From Rhinopomastus cyanomelas (Eukaryota; Chordata; Aves; Bucerotiformes; Rhinopomastidae): a stretch of DNA of 64,000 bases. Position numbers and translations under genes: made by a program. Position 1 is the first letter of the stretch. Every line of letters begins with the position of its first letter. The stretch lies in NCBI GenBank assembly GCA_013400115.1, contig VXBP01008680.1:1049416-1113415 (forward strand), written 5' to 3'. Shown one piece after another: positions 1 to 13,324 of the stretch. The notes under the pieces were generated by a model. That model ran no database searches. It worked only from the letters and a program-made list of their open reading frames with translations, and had not been told where the DNA came from.

Positions 1-2522
1 GGAAAGTTTAGAGTCTGAAGAACCACAGCCACTATGTACCAGACCTGGAAAGACTGGGACAGGAACCTTGGCTTTTCGACAGGCATCCTGCTCCTGTTTA
101 GTGGGATAGTCACAGCGAGGAAGAGACAGGAAGAGAGTCACAAATGCATCCATTTGTTCTTAAATAATTGCAAATAACTTTCTGGCTGAAGTGCATATAA
201 ATATAATCAGGTTGTGTTGCAGAGTCACACTGAACCAAAGCTCCAAGATGCACAACTAAGCAGAATGGAAGTGGAGAGTGCCTTCCTTACAGACCCTTCT
301 CCAAGTATCTCCCTAGACCTGTGACCTGTTGGTGTTGTGACTACAATGTCTGGCATCACCTGGGGACACTCCAGCAAACCAGTGACTACAGAAGCACAAC
401 TGCAGCATCTAGTGTTGCTTCAGACCATGGCTGCTTCATGAGACGACATCACCATCTCCATTTATTTGCCACAGATGAGTCACCCTGCATGCTTTTTTCT
501 TTTGATCTGGACTGGCAAGTGCAAACCATGCAGAGCACCCACTCACCAAGGGGTGCAGGAGGCCAGAAGGTCAGCTCTGAATAACAGCCTCAAATAGTCA
601 CTTCAATTCTTTAGTATTTATCCCAGCTAAAATCCAAGCACCCTTGTTTGAACATCTCTGTTGGCTTTTTTATTTGTTTTTATCACTTGTTCATCTCTGT
701 TCTTGGAATCTAATACAGATAGAAGACGATTCATGAAAAGGTGTTAAAAAAGTTGTTCTTAGTTGTCCAGCAATGGAAAAATGCCAGAAAATGTATGGTT
801 TTCACACAAAGTTTGCAGTCTTGCCTAAGTAAGAATGTCTAAGTAAGGAAAGGTTTTGAACCAGCTTCTGACTGCTTGATTGAACACAATATGCAAGCTC
901 AACTACATGCAGTTTGCCCATCAGTAGGTGACAAGGATCTAATACAATCTATTCCTATTTCAAAGCATAATTAAGAAACAAAAAATTTCTGTTAATCAGT
1001 TTGCCTCCCTCTCACCCGTGATTACATTTTCCCTAGCTGTTAATTAAGCTCTGCCAAAGTTACTAATCTTGATGAACTTTTGGTTGTAGGGAAGCATAAG
1101 GTTATTTGTTGTTTTTTCATGTGCACTGTCTGAATATGCTCAGACAAGTTCATTCCTTCTGATCTTTTACTGCTTCTTGTTTGGATGCACACACATCCCT
1201 GAAAATTAATTATGCTGGAAGATAGCAAAACATTGGGCTGGAGTACATTGGTTTGGTATGTTATACAGGATGTCAACAAATCAGATTTACATGCAGCAAA
1301 ACATGCCTAGAGCAATGTTTTAATATACTCCTTTTTTCTGAATTTCACAAATCATATGTTTTCCAGTTTTTAATTAATAAATTACCAGGGATGCTCATGA
1401 AAGTCGGAGAGTAATAGCATTGCCTAAAACTAGACACAGCATTGATTAGGCACAGCTCGTACTTCTCGTGCAAGTCTGTCAGACAATGCACCTGAAGGGA
1501 GTCTGCCCTTGTTCATCCACTTGGAGGTTGTACCAGGGCAGGTACAAAACTGAGCCAAGCTACAGCAGGTGACACAACCCCTCATGTGTTTTAAACAGCT
1601 AGTATGGGGCAGAAACCCTTTCTTCTTTGCCCATTCATCCCCCCTGCCTCAGGATCCAAATTTGTTCTGGAGATTCCTGTGCCACACAAGGGTGAGGTCA
1701 ACAAAGCAGCTGCCTAGAAAGCAATCCAACTTGTATGACTTAAGCTATGTTTTGACCCACTTCTCAGAGATAAGCTGTTATCACAATAAACCCTGGTGCC
1801 AGCCCAATTTCAGAGAATTTCCTTCTTCTCTATTTTTAGCTTCTACATAGTTAGAAATATGAAGTTAGTTTAAAATTAAATACATTTGAAATATATAAAT
1901 AGAGCAAAGAAGTTGCTGTGCTCAGAATAGATATCCCATACCAGTAAAGTTGCATTTTCATTTTAATTAAAAATAGCATTAAATAGACAGTAACATTCGT
2001 CTGTTGGGAGATGAGAACAGTAAAAGCACAGCTTTGCTTCATTCAGTGATTGTAAAAGGGAAGAGCCTGGAGCCTCCTTGGCTCTCAACTCTGTTGTCTA
2101 TTTGGACATCTTCAACAACTAAGAGAAATCAGTGTAGATGAGAATGAGATGTTTTCAGATGTTGTAGTCAGGGAAGTCAAGTTACTGTCATTAGTCCAAT
2201 GCTAGATCCTTCCTTGACAGTGGATTGTGAAGAGGACTCAGCATTGTAGCTAGACAAGGGATGTGGCAGTGGTACAATTCTTTTTGCTACAGGTTTATGA
2301 AAATTCATTCTGTGTGGTGCTCAGCTCTGTAATCCAACCTAGTAAAGACATCTTTAAGTTACAAAGCGTCAAAAACGACAGAGGTTTGTACACCCGTTTT
2401 TTTCTGATTTTCAGAAGATATTGAACAATTCCTGTTGAAATACCTAATCTATTTAAGATGGCCCTAAATTAACGCATTCAAGTCACTAGCCATTTCCTGA
2501 ATGCTTTGCCTCTAATTAAATA
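1..2522. other. Non-coding stretch, no gene seen
   Basis: AT-rich DNA. The open reading frames here are short, lack splice-site context and use random-looking codons. I see no repeat family that I can name and no RNA gene. It is probably intergenic or intronic. Confidence 0.5.
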
Positions 2523-2724
2523 ATAGAATCATTAGGGATTGGAATGGACCTCGAAAGATCATCCAGTCCAATCCCCCTGACACAGCAGGATCACCCAGAC
2601 CAAGTCACATCCAGGTGGGTCTTAAATATCTCCAGTGAAGGAGACTCCACAAATCCCCTGGGCAGCCTGTTCCAGTGTTCCATCACCCTCACTGTGAAGA
2701 AGTTCCTTCTCATATTTATTTGAT
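2523..2724 (-). mobile_element. CR1: CR1 LINE 3' fragment
   Basis: Reading the minus strand, the piece ends in the CR1 3' signature: GGATGATCTTTCGAGGTCC, then TTCCAATCCCTAATG and ATTCTAT. About 200 bp of 3'UTR and distal body remain, so it is 5'-truncated like most CR1 copies. It is short of about 15 bp relative to its relatives near the segment normally reading GTTCCTGTGTGACTTGG. No coding capacity is left. Confidence 0.9.
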
Positions 2725-2789
2725 ATCATGTCTGTGATTGATTATATTGAAACTTCTTGCATCCTTAATATGACTTGTACAATTTTTTG

Positions 2790-3028
2790 TTTTCTTGCAT
2801 AGTTTTGAGGTTTGTTTTGCTCTCATTAAAGAATCTTGTGGAAAATTTTTGGGACATGATCTGCAACGCCTGGCCGATTCTCTTCAGAAACCTGATGCCC
2901 TAATTCTTTACAAGATGCTGCATTTGTTCCTATTTCTTCCTGAGGCATATCTGACCACCGAGCTACTTTTCAGTTCCTCAGAGGCTATGACGGCTGCCAA
3001 GCACCTGTGTGTCACTGAGTGCGTGTAG
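2790..3028 (+). other. Possible exon or unprocessed reading frame (weak)
   Basis: A pyrimidine-rich tract ending in CTTGCATAG precedes an open frame of about 75 codons with a non-random look (Leu-rich, containing LADSLQKPDALILYKMLHLF), closed by TAG near 3026-3028. The acceptor looks usable, but no good splice donor lies before the stop. It could therefore be a terminal exon, a decayed gene fragment or chance. I do not recognise the protein. It lies 19 kb upstream of exon A of the modelled gene and could not be linked to it. Confidence 0.2.
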
Positions 3029-3861
3029 GCACCTAGCAGACCTGAAACTAAGCTTGTAGCTGAGCTTGGCAGGAGATGATGGGACAGGTTTGAAGGAGAG
3101 TATGAGAGCTCTGAGTTCTTCTGTAGTAACAGAAGACTCAGCAACGGTAGATGACAGATGATCATTGTAAGGACTATAAACAACCAAAATGAGAAACATA
3201 CACTGTGAGCTAGGAACAGGCAAACCAGATGAGAATTTTGCATAAAAGGGATCTGGAAATCTGGATCTACAAGAGTTTTTAGCCTGACAGGCATGATTTA
3301 ATTTTTGCCATAGTAATAGCATTAATTATGTATCTGACTACATTGAGAAAAATATAAATTTTAATATAGTGTACAAGGGTTGTTGATTTATCTTAAAAAT
3401 AAACAAAATGGAAATTTTGATCAAGATGCTGAATACATTAAGTCAAGATGTCTCTTGTTGTAACAGCTGATGATATTTTATGTACCCACTCATAAAAAAT
3501 GTTACAGATATATAAAATAAACAGATTAAATACAAACAGAATTTAGTATGGAAGTTCATTTTAAATATTTGATGATACAATTAAGGATTGTTAATATTCC
3601 TTCTTTTCAGATTACATTCACAGTTATTTTCATCCTTTTCATCTTTATTAGACAATGTGTTAGTCATAATTATTTGCTTCATATATTATAAACATTTCAT
3701 GAATAATAACAGTAACTAAATAAACCTTTTATTTTAAAGGTTCATGTCTATGGAGATGTGACGCTGTATGTGGTCACAATGCACATTCTGCTATTGATTC
3801 TGCATTTTCTGAACTTGAGAAGCACATACACACATGTTCCCTTTTAGAACTGCAAAATAAT

Positions 3862-3990
3862 TAGAATCATAGAACCATAGAATCATTAAGGATTGGAAGG
3901 GACCTTGAGAGATTACCTAGTCCAATCCCCCTGCCACAGCAGGATCACCTAGACCAAGTCACACAGGAACACATCCAGGTGGGTCTTAAA
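3862..3990 (-). mobile_element. CR1: CR1 LINE 3' fragment
   Basis: About 130 bp of the CR1 3' end on the minus strand, from the ATTCTATG tail repeats (two copies plus a variant) to the segment GTTCCTGTGTGACTTGG. It is little diverged from the copies at 21413, 43130 and 52612, which suggests the same young subfamily. Confidence 0.9.
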
Positions 3991-5360
3991 CCTCTATTTC
4001 ACAACATTGTCTTAAAATGAAAAAGAAACAAGTTGGTTCAGATTCATATTTTTAAAAATATATCTATTTTTCCATGGGATCATTTTTCCTCTTTGATATG
4101 AAAAATACTTTGTAAAAGTACTCCAGCCTAGGAAAAGTTATTTGAGCAAATAATCTACACAAGGGACACACTGATTGAAGGCATCCTTGCTGCACCGGTG
4201 AACCTTTGCTGCTGAAGACTTACAGGGTTTTGTTGTACAGTATCAATGCCACTTACACCCTGAAATCTGCAAGGAAATGGCTAGCAGCTATTTGGTTGGG
4301 CTGAAAAGAAAGTGTGTCAGAAAGAAAGGCAGTTTTCTGCCAAGCCCAGACCATCCCTAGTGTTGAACTCTGCCAGTGACATAAACCTAAATAACCCAGG
4401 GGCTAGAGGTGTCTTTTCTGTGTTCTCTCTTCATGCTGAACTGCAGCTGAGGATTTTAAAACACACAGACATCTTGCTTTCCCAATTTCTATGATTTTTA
4501 AAATTTCTAGGACATGATCAGCCAATTCTGTATCGGTTTTATTTATATTAGATCAACTCAATTTTATATCATATTAAATTGATTCTGGTATGAACAAATG
4601 CGAGGAGACACCTGTTCCCTAAACTGAACTCTGACATTTTCTTCAAGTGAGAACTGACGCGCACAGCGATTCTTTTTGCATTTCATCACGCTGTTTTACA
4701 GTTTCTCCTCTCTTCCTCAAATGGTGTAGGAGGTCTATCAGACTCTCCTGCTTCACATTTGACATCTGTCTAAAGTTTAATCTCTTGGTTTCTAGTTTAG
4801 ATTTCCTGGGAGCTCTGAAGGCAGTCCTACCTCGTTAGCTCTGGTAGCTCTGATGAATGCTTAAGCAAAAGTAATGGAAAAGCCCTACAGCTTCATTAAA
4901 TTTAATTATTAGTTATGGGCTCTCACAGCCTTTCACTCAAAACAGGGCATTTTCCTCTTTGGATGACCCTACAAGAAGCTGGACTCTGAGGATAATCGTA
5001 TGGAAAGTGATTCAACAAACCTTTGTTTCAGTCCTATGTTAGTGTGAGGAAAAGGTAGAGAAAAATGCTGTGGGCTTCCTTCCAGAGACGTCCTAACAAG
5101 CCACCAGTTAATGGAAAATTTGGAAGCAATTGTAAAGGCAAGATCTGGTTAGAGCAAATTTGTTCAAGGAAAGCAAAGCTTGACATACAGAAGCAGAAAG
5201 GAGAGAGGGAAGATTGGAATATCATTTTGTTGTTCAGAAAACCAGAAAAATTTCAAACCAGCATTTACTGTTACACTGGCAGGTAAAATTGTAATAACTT
5301 TTATGAATATTTCTTTTTTCTCTCAAAAGAATTTTCAACAATCATACAGACTATTTCATT
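3991..5360. other. Non-coding stretch, nothing recognised
   Basis: No gene, RNA or repeat that I can support. The 60-73-codon frames on both strands overlap one another and lack splice context. Confidence 0.45.
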
Positions 5361-5704
5361 ACTGAGGGGTGACCTCATTAATGTCTATAAATACTTGAAG
5401 GGTGGGTGACAGAAGGCTGGAGCCAGGCTCTTCTCAATGTCATCTAGTGATAGGACAAGGGGCAATGGTTGTCAGCTGGAACACAGGAGGTTCCACATCA
5501 ATATGAGAAGGAACTTCTTCCCAGTGAGGGTGACAGAGCACTGGACCAGGCTGCCCAGCAAGGTTATGGAGTCTCCTTTCATTGGAGATGTTTAAAACTT
5601 CACTGGAGATGTGACTTGGTCTAGGTGATGCTGCTGTGTCAGGGGGATTGGACTAGATGATCTTTCAAGGTCCCTTCCAATCCCTAATGATTCTATGATT
5701 CTAT
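5361..5704 (+). mobile_element. CR1: CR1 LINE 3' fragment (variant subfamily)
   Basis: About 340 bp from the distal ORF2/3'UTR region (ACTGAGGGGTGACCTCATTA) to the tail repeats ATTCTATG. It carries a diagnostic change also seen at 26312-26863: the stretch before the terminal hairpin reads AAAACTTCACTGGAGATG followed directly by TGACTTGG. The usual linker with GTTCCTG is missing, and GATGCTGCTG replaces GATCCTGCTG. Confidence 0.9.
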
Positions 5705-7631
5705 TTTTTGCCTGGAGAAAAGAAAGAACCCCAAATGGATATTAGTATTTTTATTAAAGGACAAAAAATAGAGGGTTCTCTGTTTTCCAAGTTCAAGCAG
5801 AAAGTCCATGAGCTTAGCAATGCAAACATTCTTTTCAAGGTCCTTCTGTCTTTACAGTTTGCCAAAAAGAGAGCCCAAGCATTCGGCTTCTAGAACTAGA
5901 CTTGATTTGAACAGTTGACATCCTGTGTTCCTCATTGACTTCGGACAAATAATTTTAGATATAAATGACCTTCTCTACTTTAGATTTTTAAGTGTAGAGT
6001 ATTGAGGCTTCTTTCATGGCCACAAATACAAGCCTCCAGAGATGTTGGATGGATTATTTTCTGTAACAATAAATACAGCCTACAATGATTTTCCAAAGCA
6101 TAAATGTCTGTCCACTAGTCAGCTGAAGTTTGGCACGTAATTTCTTTGTGTCTCATTCTCCTCCTCTGTACAAAAGGAGATCACATTTCCCTGCTTCCCC
6201 GCGATGCTACATGCCTGAGCTAATTGAAGTTTGCAAAGCAGGTTGCATTTGTTGGATAAAGGCGTTACATAAAAGCAAAGTATGACAGACAGACTGATTG
6301 ATTGAGTTAGATAAGATAGATATTGTTTGGCATGCCAAAGCAGTGTGAGTGCCAGATGATATTATCTGAGAAATTCAGAATAGAGAAGTCAATGAGGTCT
6401 GGGCTAAGTTGAGCCACATAAGGCACTCCCATCAAAAGGATAGCGAGTTTAGTTATGCCAAACTCAGAGGAATTGAAAAGTTTGCCCATTTTTGTTATCA
6501 CACTTAATTTGCTGAAGTTAGAGGAAAATGTAATGAAAAATTGGTGGGTTTCACTGCTTGTGCATCCCTGAACTCATTGTTATGCACAGTTTTAGAAAAT
6601 GTGCAGTCTTTCTTCTCCTGTGGACAGAGTATATCATGGCTCTTTTGATATTTTTCTCATTGGGTGTATGAAGAGAATGGTGACGTCAGCTGTGAAATGT
6701 AAATTTCACGTACGGTGCTGATGGTGCCTATAGGACAATTAAATGCACTGCGTAGTGACATATAATTTGCAAAAGTGTATGTTAAATGATTGAGGTCAGA
6801 GAACACAGAACATAACACAACACACACACACACACACACACAAGACCATCGAAGAGAACGAACAGAAATTCAGTGGAAAGAAAGGAAATAATGCTCAGAA
6901 AGACTTGCACTTGAAGATGAAATTCAAAGAGAAAGCCTAAAGATTCTGCAGCGTGTATGTGGATCTCTAGAGACAATACTACAGAAATAGCCAACGATCC
7001 AATCCTTTCCACATGGTGAAGGGACACAGTGGAAGCAGACAAGAATATGCATTGCTTTTTGTTACTGTCTTATGGGAAAAATTACATTATGTTTGCATAT
7101 TCCACCACGAGACTGTGAAGCTTCTCCCCAGCAACCTCAACGACAAGTTGTGATTGGATCTGTGCAATGGACAGTGGCCTGACATACAGGACGGCTAGAG
7201 ACCAGCACAGTCATAAACACAAGGTGATTCTTCATGCGTGTACTGGGCATAAAATACAGCTAATAAATAATGCACCTACATTGAGAAAGCCTGGGAGAAT
7301 GTTTAATTAGTGTTATAATTTCATTTTCCAGTACTTTTAGCCTTTCTCTTGGTCTTGAGTTTTTTGACAAGTGCTTGGGATTTCTCTTCATATATTAGCA
7401 TACGCTTACACAAGGTATGAGGACAAAACTTACCCTAATTATTGCCTGGTTTGCATCCACAAATGCACCACTGTACCTGTGTTTTACAGTTTAGAGGTGA
7501 CACATAGGCCTTTTTATATCTACTGTCACACAATATATTGCATCCTCTGCTAGCATCAAGTTCACAAGTCAACCTCTTTACTCAGCTGTTTGGGAAATGC
7601 AACTGGTTACCAAATACTCTTTCTGAAGTCT
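5705..7631. other. Non-coding stretch with a CA microsatellite
   Basis: No gene seen. Apart from the (CA)n tract at 6816-6842, the DNA is unique-looking and AT-rich. Confidence 0.45.
6816..6842. repeat. (CA)n microsatellite
   Basis: Dinucleotide CA run of about 13 units with a slightly imperfect start. Read on the minus strand it encodes an artificial Cys-Val run, so overlapping frames there are not genes. Confidence 0.95.
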
Positions 7632-7801
7632 GAACAGGCTGCCCACGGGGGCTGTGGAATCTCCTTCTCTGGAGAGGTTTAAAACCCACCTGGACATGTT
7701 CCTGTGTGACTTGGTCTAGGTGATCCTGCTAAGGCAGAGGGGATTGGACTGGATGATCTTTCCAGGTCCCTTCCAATCCCTAATGATTCTATGATGCTAT
7801 G
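7632..7801 (+). mobile_element. CR1: CR1 LINE 3' fragment
   Basis: 170 bp beginning at GAACAGGCTGCCCA and ending in the CR1 tail. It keeps the standard linker ACATGTTCCTGTGTGACTTGG, which separates it from the variant copies at 5361 and 26312. Confidence 0.9.
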
Positions 7802-8447
7802 AAAAAAAGAGAAAGGTGAATGATAAACACTAAATAGCCTGTGGTAGGCAATGAATCACACACTCATGTTCCATCTGCTCTTGAGTATGGTAGAGGAATC
7901 TTGAGATTCATAAAGTTTTTATTGAATTAACTTTCTGTTGCCTGGATACTACTGTAAAATGTCTAGTATGAAGCAGTAAATAAAGCAGGATCACTTCCTG
8001 AATTTGCAAGTGTATTTACATATTATTTTTAATTATTATTCTCTGTTCTGCTCTGCTCTGCTGCATGTTCCTTGCCATTTGCTATGTATAAAACAATGTC
8101 TACTGTTGGGCAAAGAGATGAAAGCAGGTATTTTCAACAAGGCTCAAAAGCTAAAGGTCAGAAAGTTAAAAGTACTCCATCAGTGAGAACCTGAATGGAT
8201 TGCAATGAAGAGTAAAGAGAATCCTCTAGCATCCGCACGATAAAGTGTACCCTGGTTGCTCAAGGAGACCTGTGGAGGAAGGTATTTGCAGTAAGTTTAG
8301 GGACGGGTTCCGTTTTCTCCAGAGATGTTATCATGAGATTCTGAGCCATTCAGAGGGCTAAGCATGAGAGAGTCATGTATATTCCAGAAGAATTCAGGTG
8401 GGCTGAAAGCAAACAACAATGCTCTTGGGAGTTTGAACTGATCATTT
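7802..8447. other. Non-coding stretch
   Basis: No gene seen. A short CTCTG pentanucleotide repeat of about four units lies near 8041-8064; the rest is AT-rich. Confidence 0.45.
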
Positions 8448-8764
8448 GAGGGGTGAGTGTCAGGAGGATGGCACTGGGCTTTTCTCGGTGTCATGTAGTG
8501 ATAGGACAAGGGGCAATGGCTGTAAGCTAGAACATAGAAGGTTCCACATCAAGCTGAGAAGGAACTTCTTCACGGTGAGGGTGACGGAGCACTGGAACAG
8601 GCTGCCCAGGGGGGTTGTGGAGTCTCACTCACTGGAGATGTTCAAGACCCAACTGGACGGGTTCCTGTGTGACTTGGTTTAGGTGATCCTGCTGTTGCAG
8701 GCGGACTGGACTAAATGATCTTTCGAGGTCCCTTCCGATCTGTAGTGATTCTATGATTCTATGA
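8448..8764 (+). mobile_element. CR1: CR1 LINE 3' fragment
   Basis: About 317 bp from GAGGGGTGAGTGTCAGGAGG to the ATTCTATG tail. The frame across it (GNGCKLEHRRFHIKLRRNFF, then VTEHWNRLPRGVVESHSLEMF) is the conserved C-terminal part of the CR1 ORF2 polyprotein. It is only a remnant and has no enzyme domain. Confidence 0.92.
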
Positions 8765-11329
8765 TCATTTAGTCTACTACCAGTCAATGGTAACAAAGAC
8801 CTTGCAGGAAAAGTGTATACAGATTCCATTATGTACTGTGCAGAATAACTCCTGTCTTCTCATAAATTCTTAAAAAATACATTCCAAAAAATGCTTTTTC
8901 TTAAAATACAGAAAAATTGCAGACAGGCAGGGAAGCACTTAATTCCAGAAACAGTGTCCAGAAGCAAACGTACAGCTTTCTGCAAACATACAGAATCCTC
9001 TGCAAGAAGACAATATTTATCTATCCTTTATGTTTTTAACATAAGGAACACCAGCTCTTTATAAATCTACGTGGTTTACAGCAGCAAAAGATGTGTATTC
9101 AGTAGTAGCTGTGCTGTGCTGGTTTGGTCAGGAGATTTTACTAAGCTCCTGAGATCAAACTGAAGGACCTTATGCAGTGGATTATTGCAACTGTAGAGAT
9201 CTGACTGCAGCTCCTGTGATTTATGGCAGCTGACTTTCTGTCCAGGCTGTTCTCTAGGCTCAAACATTTCTTTCCCTGCATTAGCGCGGGCAGCCCTTTC
9301 ATTCCCTCGTTTTCAGGACACATTACCACGCCAATTTTTCCATGTCATTGCAGATTACATTTGCCTGCAAAGATCACTACAATCTAGTACAGATTTGTAT
9401 ATCAGTTGTCAAATAATAGCCTTCTTAGGAAAAGCATATGATAAAAAAAAGGAGAGATTTGGCCTTTGTATGAATTACACACATACGCTTGAACTTCAAA
9501 GAAGAGCTACCAGCTCTACAGAATTTCTAAGACCTTCAAAAAAATGACTTTTGTTCATTTGCTATGCATTTCAAAACCATCCAGCAAGTGATGCTTACTT
9601 CTACTTGGAGCATCTGAACGTTACCCCCCTTATGAAGTGATAGTAACAGTAGTAGTATAGAAAAGTATAAAAACAATTAAGAGTATAATATCTTGTGCAC
9701 AATATTTTGCTGCACACCTGAGTGTAAAATGCTTTGCCATCATGGAGTCTTCGTGGCTCTTCAATTTTAAGGACTACTGCCATTTCTCCTGGAGAAGTTT
9801 GCTATTCACATGTATGGTGAGCATTAGAAGTAAACAGATTTTCCCACCTACCCATGTCCCTTTCTTTCACGTACTGGCTGTGTTAGTCCTCACAAGCTGT
9901 TGGTGGTGAACGAGACAGTTCATATAGATTTCCCTGCAGCAACCACTGCCAAAGAGCAGCTGAGAGACTTATAATGATTCACTCGTGCACGATAGCTCTA
10001 ATTTTGTCTTTCAGCTTTCTGTCTCTCAGCATTTTCATTTGCTGATATTCCAGTGCCAGGACTGCTTTGTTCCTTTTTTTCTAATGGAACAGTCTTTGTT
10101 GTTTAATTAAGAGATGAGAATGGGAGACAATATATTCAGTTTGTTCCTTAGACCACTGCGTCTGTGTTTATATGGACATAAAACATACATGTGCATTCAG
10201 AAATGTATACATATATGTGAAATATGTATATAGAGGCATGCATATACATATAAATGTGTGCAGATAACTCTCACCACATACATGTACATGTACAGTGATG
10301 GAGCAGCAAGCTAAAAGTTCTACCACCCCCACTACCCTCTGAAAGATAGAAGGTTTTGGAGCTTGCCTCCAAATTTGACTGGGATTTTCCTCCCTCTTTT
10401 CCATTCTTCCTTCCTCCCAAATAAACTAAATATATGCCTCCCTACACTCCTTCCAAGTGCACTAGTTCAATGACAAATAAGACTTTTCTTTTTCAAAGGA
10501 TCCCCTTCAAGTGTTTATCTCCATTAAGTATAACGGAGCCAAAGTGTAGTTTTACCTTAGAAGTTCTGTTGTCTCTCTTTCTATGATGCTGCCTTTTCTT
10601 ACAATGTTCCTCCAAAGCACAGTTCAAAGTATAGTTTAGGATCATTTGAAATATAATGTGTACTTCATACCGTAAATATAATTTTACATATTTTTTTCTT
10701 AAATGGTACTTTCTGAGGGGTGTTGAGATGGCAGAACTAAACCCCAAGATATTGTACAAGTGATCTTTAGCTGAAAGTACTTCAGTAGGTGTTATTTTTA
10801 ATAATAAAAGGTGCTGGATCTCATTCTCTGAGTATCAGAGTAAGTCCCTTTTGCAGCTAAAGAAGCCTGTGTTTCTCTCCGCAAAACATAGTCACTACCT
10901 CTTTCTCCACTAGTAAGAAGCCAACAAGCTGGCCTTTCAGATGTCTCCACTCTTTAAGACACGTCACAGTATGTTTGTCTGTGGCTATGTTGCCCTGTTT
11001 CAAATAGTGGTGTGATCTTCCAGACCTTCTTTGAAAACAAAATTTGCACCTCTGCATGAAGACAAGTTGGATTAAGCCCAGTTAATGCAGGAAGTCTTTG
11101 AGAAGCTGATGGCAATTTAGTAAACCTTCAGGTAGTCCATCCTGGCCACATCAGATAACACACCAGCCTTCCCGTGAAGTCTGAAGGGTGAAAGGCTGGT
11201 ATTTCCTTTCCATCCAACATGCATGAAAATGTCTTCAAGAAATAGAACAAGAAGCTTGTGAAATGGATCTAAAAGACACTGCAAGTTACTGACATAGACA
11301 TTGCTCTGATAAAATGGCAAATGCCGCTC

Positions 11330-11650
11330 TATGTTTCACCAAAAACTTTGTGCTCTAATTATTAATACAAATCACACATTTTGTGCCGGTCACACTGAAT
11401 TTATGAACTGTATAGAATAACAGTTAATTGACTCTGTAGTTAATTCCCCCTTGTAGCTTCTCAAGTGATATTCAAGTATTTCAGCCAAGATTTTAATTGA
11501 TTTTCATAGTAGCCACTTGTTAATAGGATAATTTGTCAATACAATAATAAAACAATTGTTCCCATAGCACTGCAAGTTCGGTTTATCGGATAACAAAGTT
11601 AAGGCTGCTTTCATTAATTGAAGGCAGCTGTAGGACTCGCAGGATGAAAG
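11330..11650. promoter_or_regulatory. Candidate conserved non-coding element
   Basis: Dense in ATTAAT, TTAATT and TCAATTA-type cores with embedded GC-containing words (TTTGTGCCGGTCACAC; CGGTTTATCGGATAAC). It has no frame or repeat identity. This texture is typical of vertebrate developmental enhancers. Conservation cannot be tested from one sequence, so this is an inference from composition only. Confidence 0.25.
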
Positions 11651-13300
11651 ATATAAATCTCAATGTCACAGTGGAAAACTAGGTCAGAGGGCAGGGGAAA
11701 ATTAGTTAAGCATGATGGACGAACAGTGACCTGTACAGGTGTTCGAGCTCACTTTCGGGGCATCACTTCCTCTGTTCCTATTTGGTTCCAGCAAAGCCCA
11801 TGGGTCAACACATGCACTCTAATGCCTGGTTTGAATTAAAAGCCAGTCTAGAGCTGCTCACTCCTGAACTCCAGATCATGTTACCTATTATAAGTAAAAC
11901 GTTTCACCATGTCTTTATGTTGTCATGTATTTCCCAAGGAGCTTTGTTTACATCGGTAAGTGGCTTTTGATTCTTAAAATAGCAGACTTAAAATAACATT
12001 TGAATGATCTACCAAGGTGCAAAAATTATATTTCAAAAGGGGTAAGTGCTATTCATTAAGGGTACATAAAGGGAAGAGTGTACCCTGATGCAAATGTGTT
12101 CATCTATCACATGCAACATCCCCCAACAGAAGCAACTAAGTGTTTTTCCTTCTGTCAAACTCTGAAAAGTAATATTGCCTATTTTCTTGTTTTTAAACTT
12201 GGATATTTTTAACTGCACTGTACAACTTTCTATCTTGATGTTATTCTGTATCAACAGAAAACCCCAAACCCATAAAAACCTTGCTAAATACTATTACATT
12301 TTATCTCCGTGCTTTCCCCTCCAAATTCAAGTTGTCTTAAGAAAGAAGACTGGTGTAGCAGCATGCGTTCTGTATGGTGTGACCTTGGGATAGTAACACA
12401 TCAGGCCAACAATTCCAAAGATATTTGTTTGATACTGGTTGGAATCAAACTCCTCCAGGTCTATTAGGCAGGTCTGAAGAGTTACTCAGTGTTCTAGACG
12501 AGGAAAATAAAATAGCTATACTGTAGTGAGCGGGACTCTTCTGCATTAGCAGAACAGATGTTTCTATTCTGCTACAGGACAATAGAAATAGTCTGTATAG
12601 GAGGGCTCACAGACAGGGGCAAGGAATAAAGTGTCTTGCTTTCAGCAATTCTGGGTGTAGATCTTTATGAGGTCAGTCATCAGTTACTTTCTTAGGAGGA
12701 TTTTAGAGAACCTCAACTCTTTGAGCTGTTCAGGAAACAGTGCAGGCCATGGTACATATGAGCCTCAGTATGTATGTGTGTTCATCTATGCACATCCCCT
12801 GCTGGGCAAGTGGAAGTGAGCCTAACTGATGGAAGTGCCTGTGCAGCCATTGGAAGAGACTTGGGAGCACCTGTTTTTACAGTATGTTCCTTCTGGCTCA
12901 TCACAGTGCACTTCCCTGTCTCCTTCCCATCACTGACTTTTAGACTTTACAGTCAAACTTCTACGTGTCTCTTTTTAAGGCTTTGAAGTGATGGCTGACA
13001 TTGTTGGCTGTGTTTCTAATTTTCCCTTTATACAGTTGGGAATTTCAGCATCATCTCTTCTGTCTTGTTTTCTAAACAAAGAGGTAAGCAGAGCCCCAGA
13101 AAAACTGAAGAATATTTGACACCATTTGACAGAATTTCTCTGCCTTGAAATGATCAGAATAAGGGCACTGAAACAGCAGAGGAAAAAATAAGTAACGTGA
13201 TGCTTAGTAGTTCCCATCTTTAACAAGTGGATTCATCTCAAAGAAAGCTTTCTTTGTTCAAGAAATAATGTTTAAAATATAAATAGTTTCACATTTTTAA

Positions 13301-13324
13301 GAGAGGTTTGCTGGTGAACCTCTC
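13301..13324. repeat. Perfect 8-bp inverted repeat
   Basis: GAGAGGTT and its reverse complement AACCTCTC, separated by 8 bases. It has no adjacent gene, is probably incidental, and is listed only as visible structure. Confidence 0.6.

Noticed and set aside
6657..7042. Cys/Val-rich minus-strand frames
   Set aside because: They are translations of the CA microsatellite at 6816-6842.
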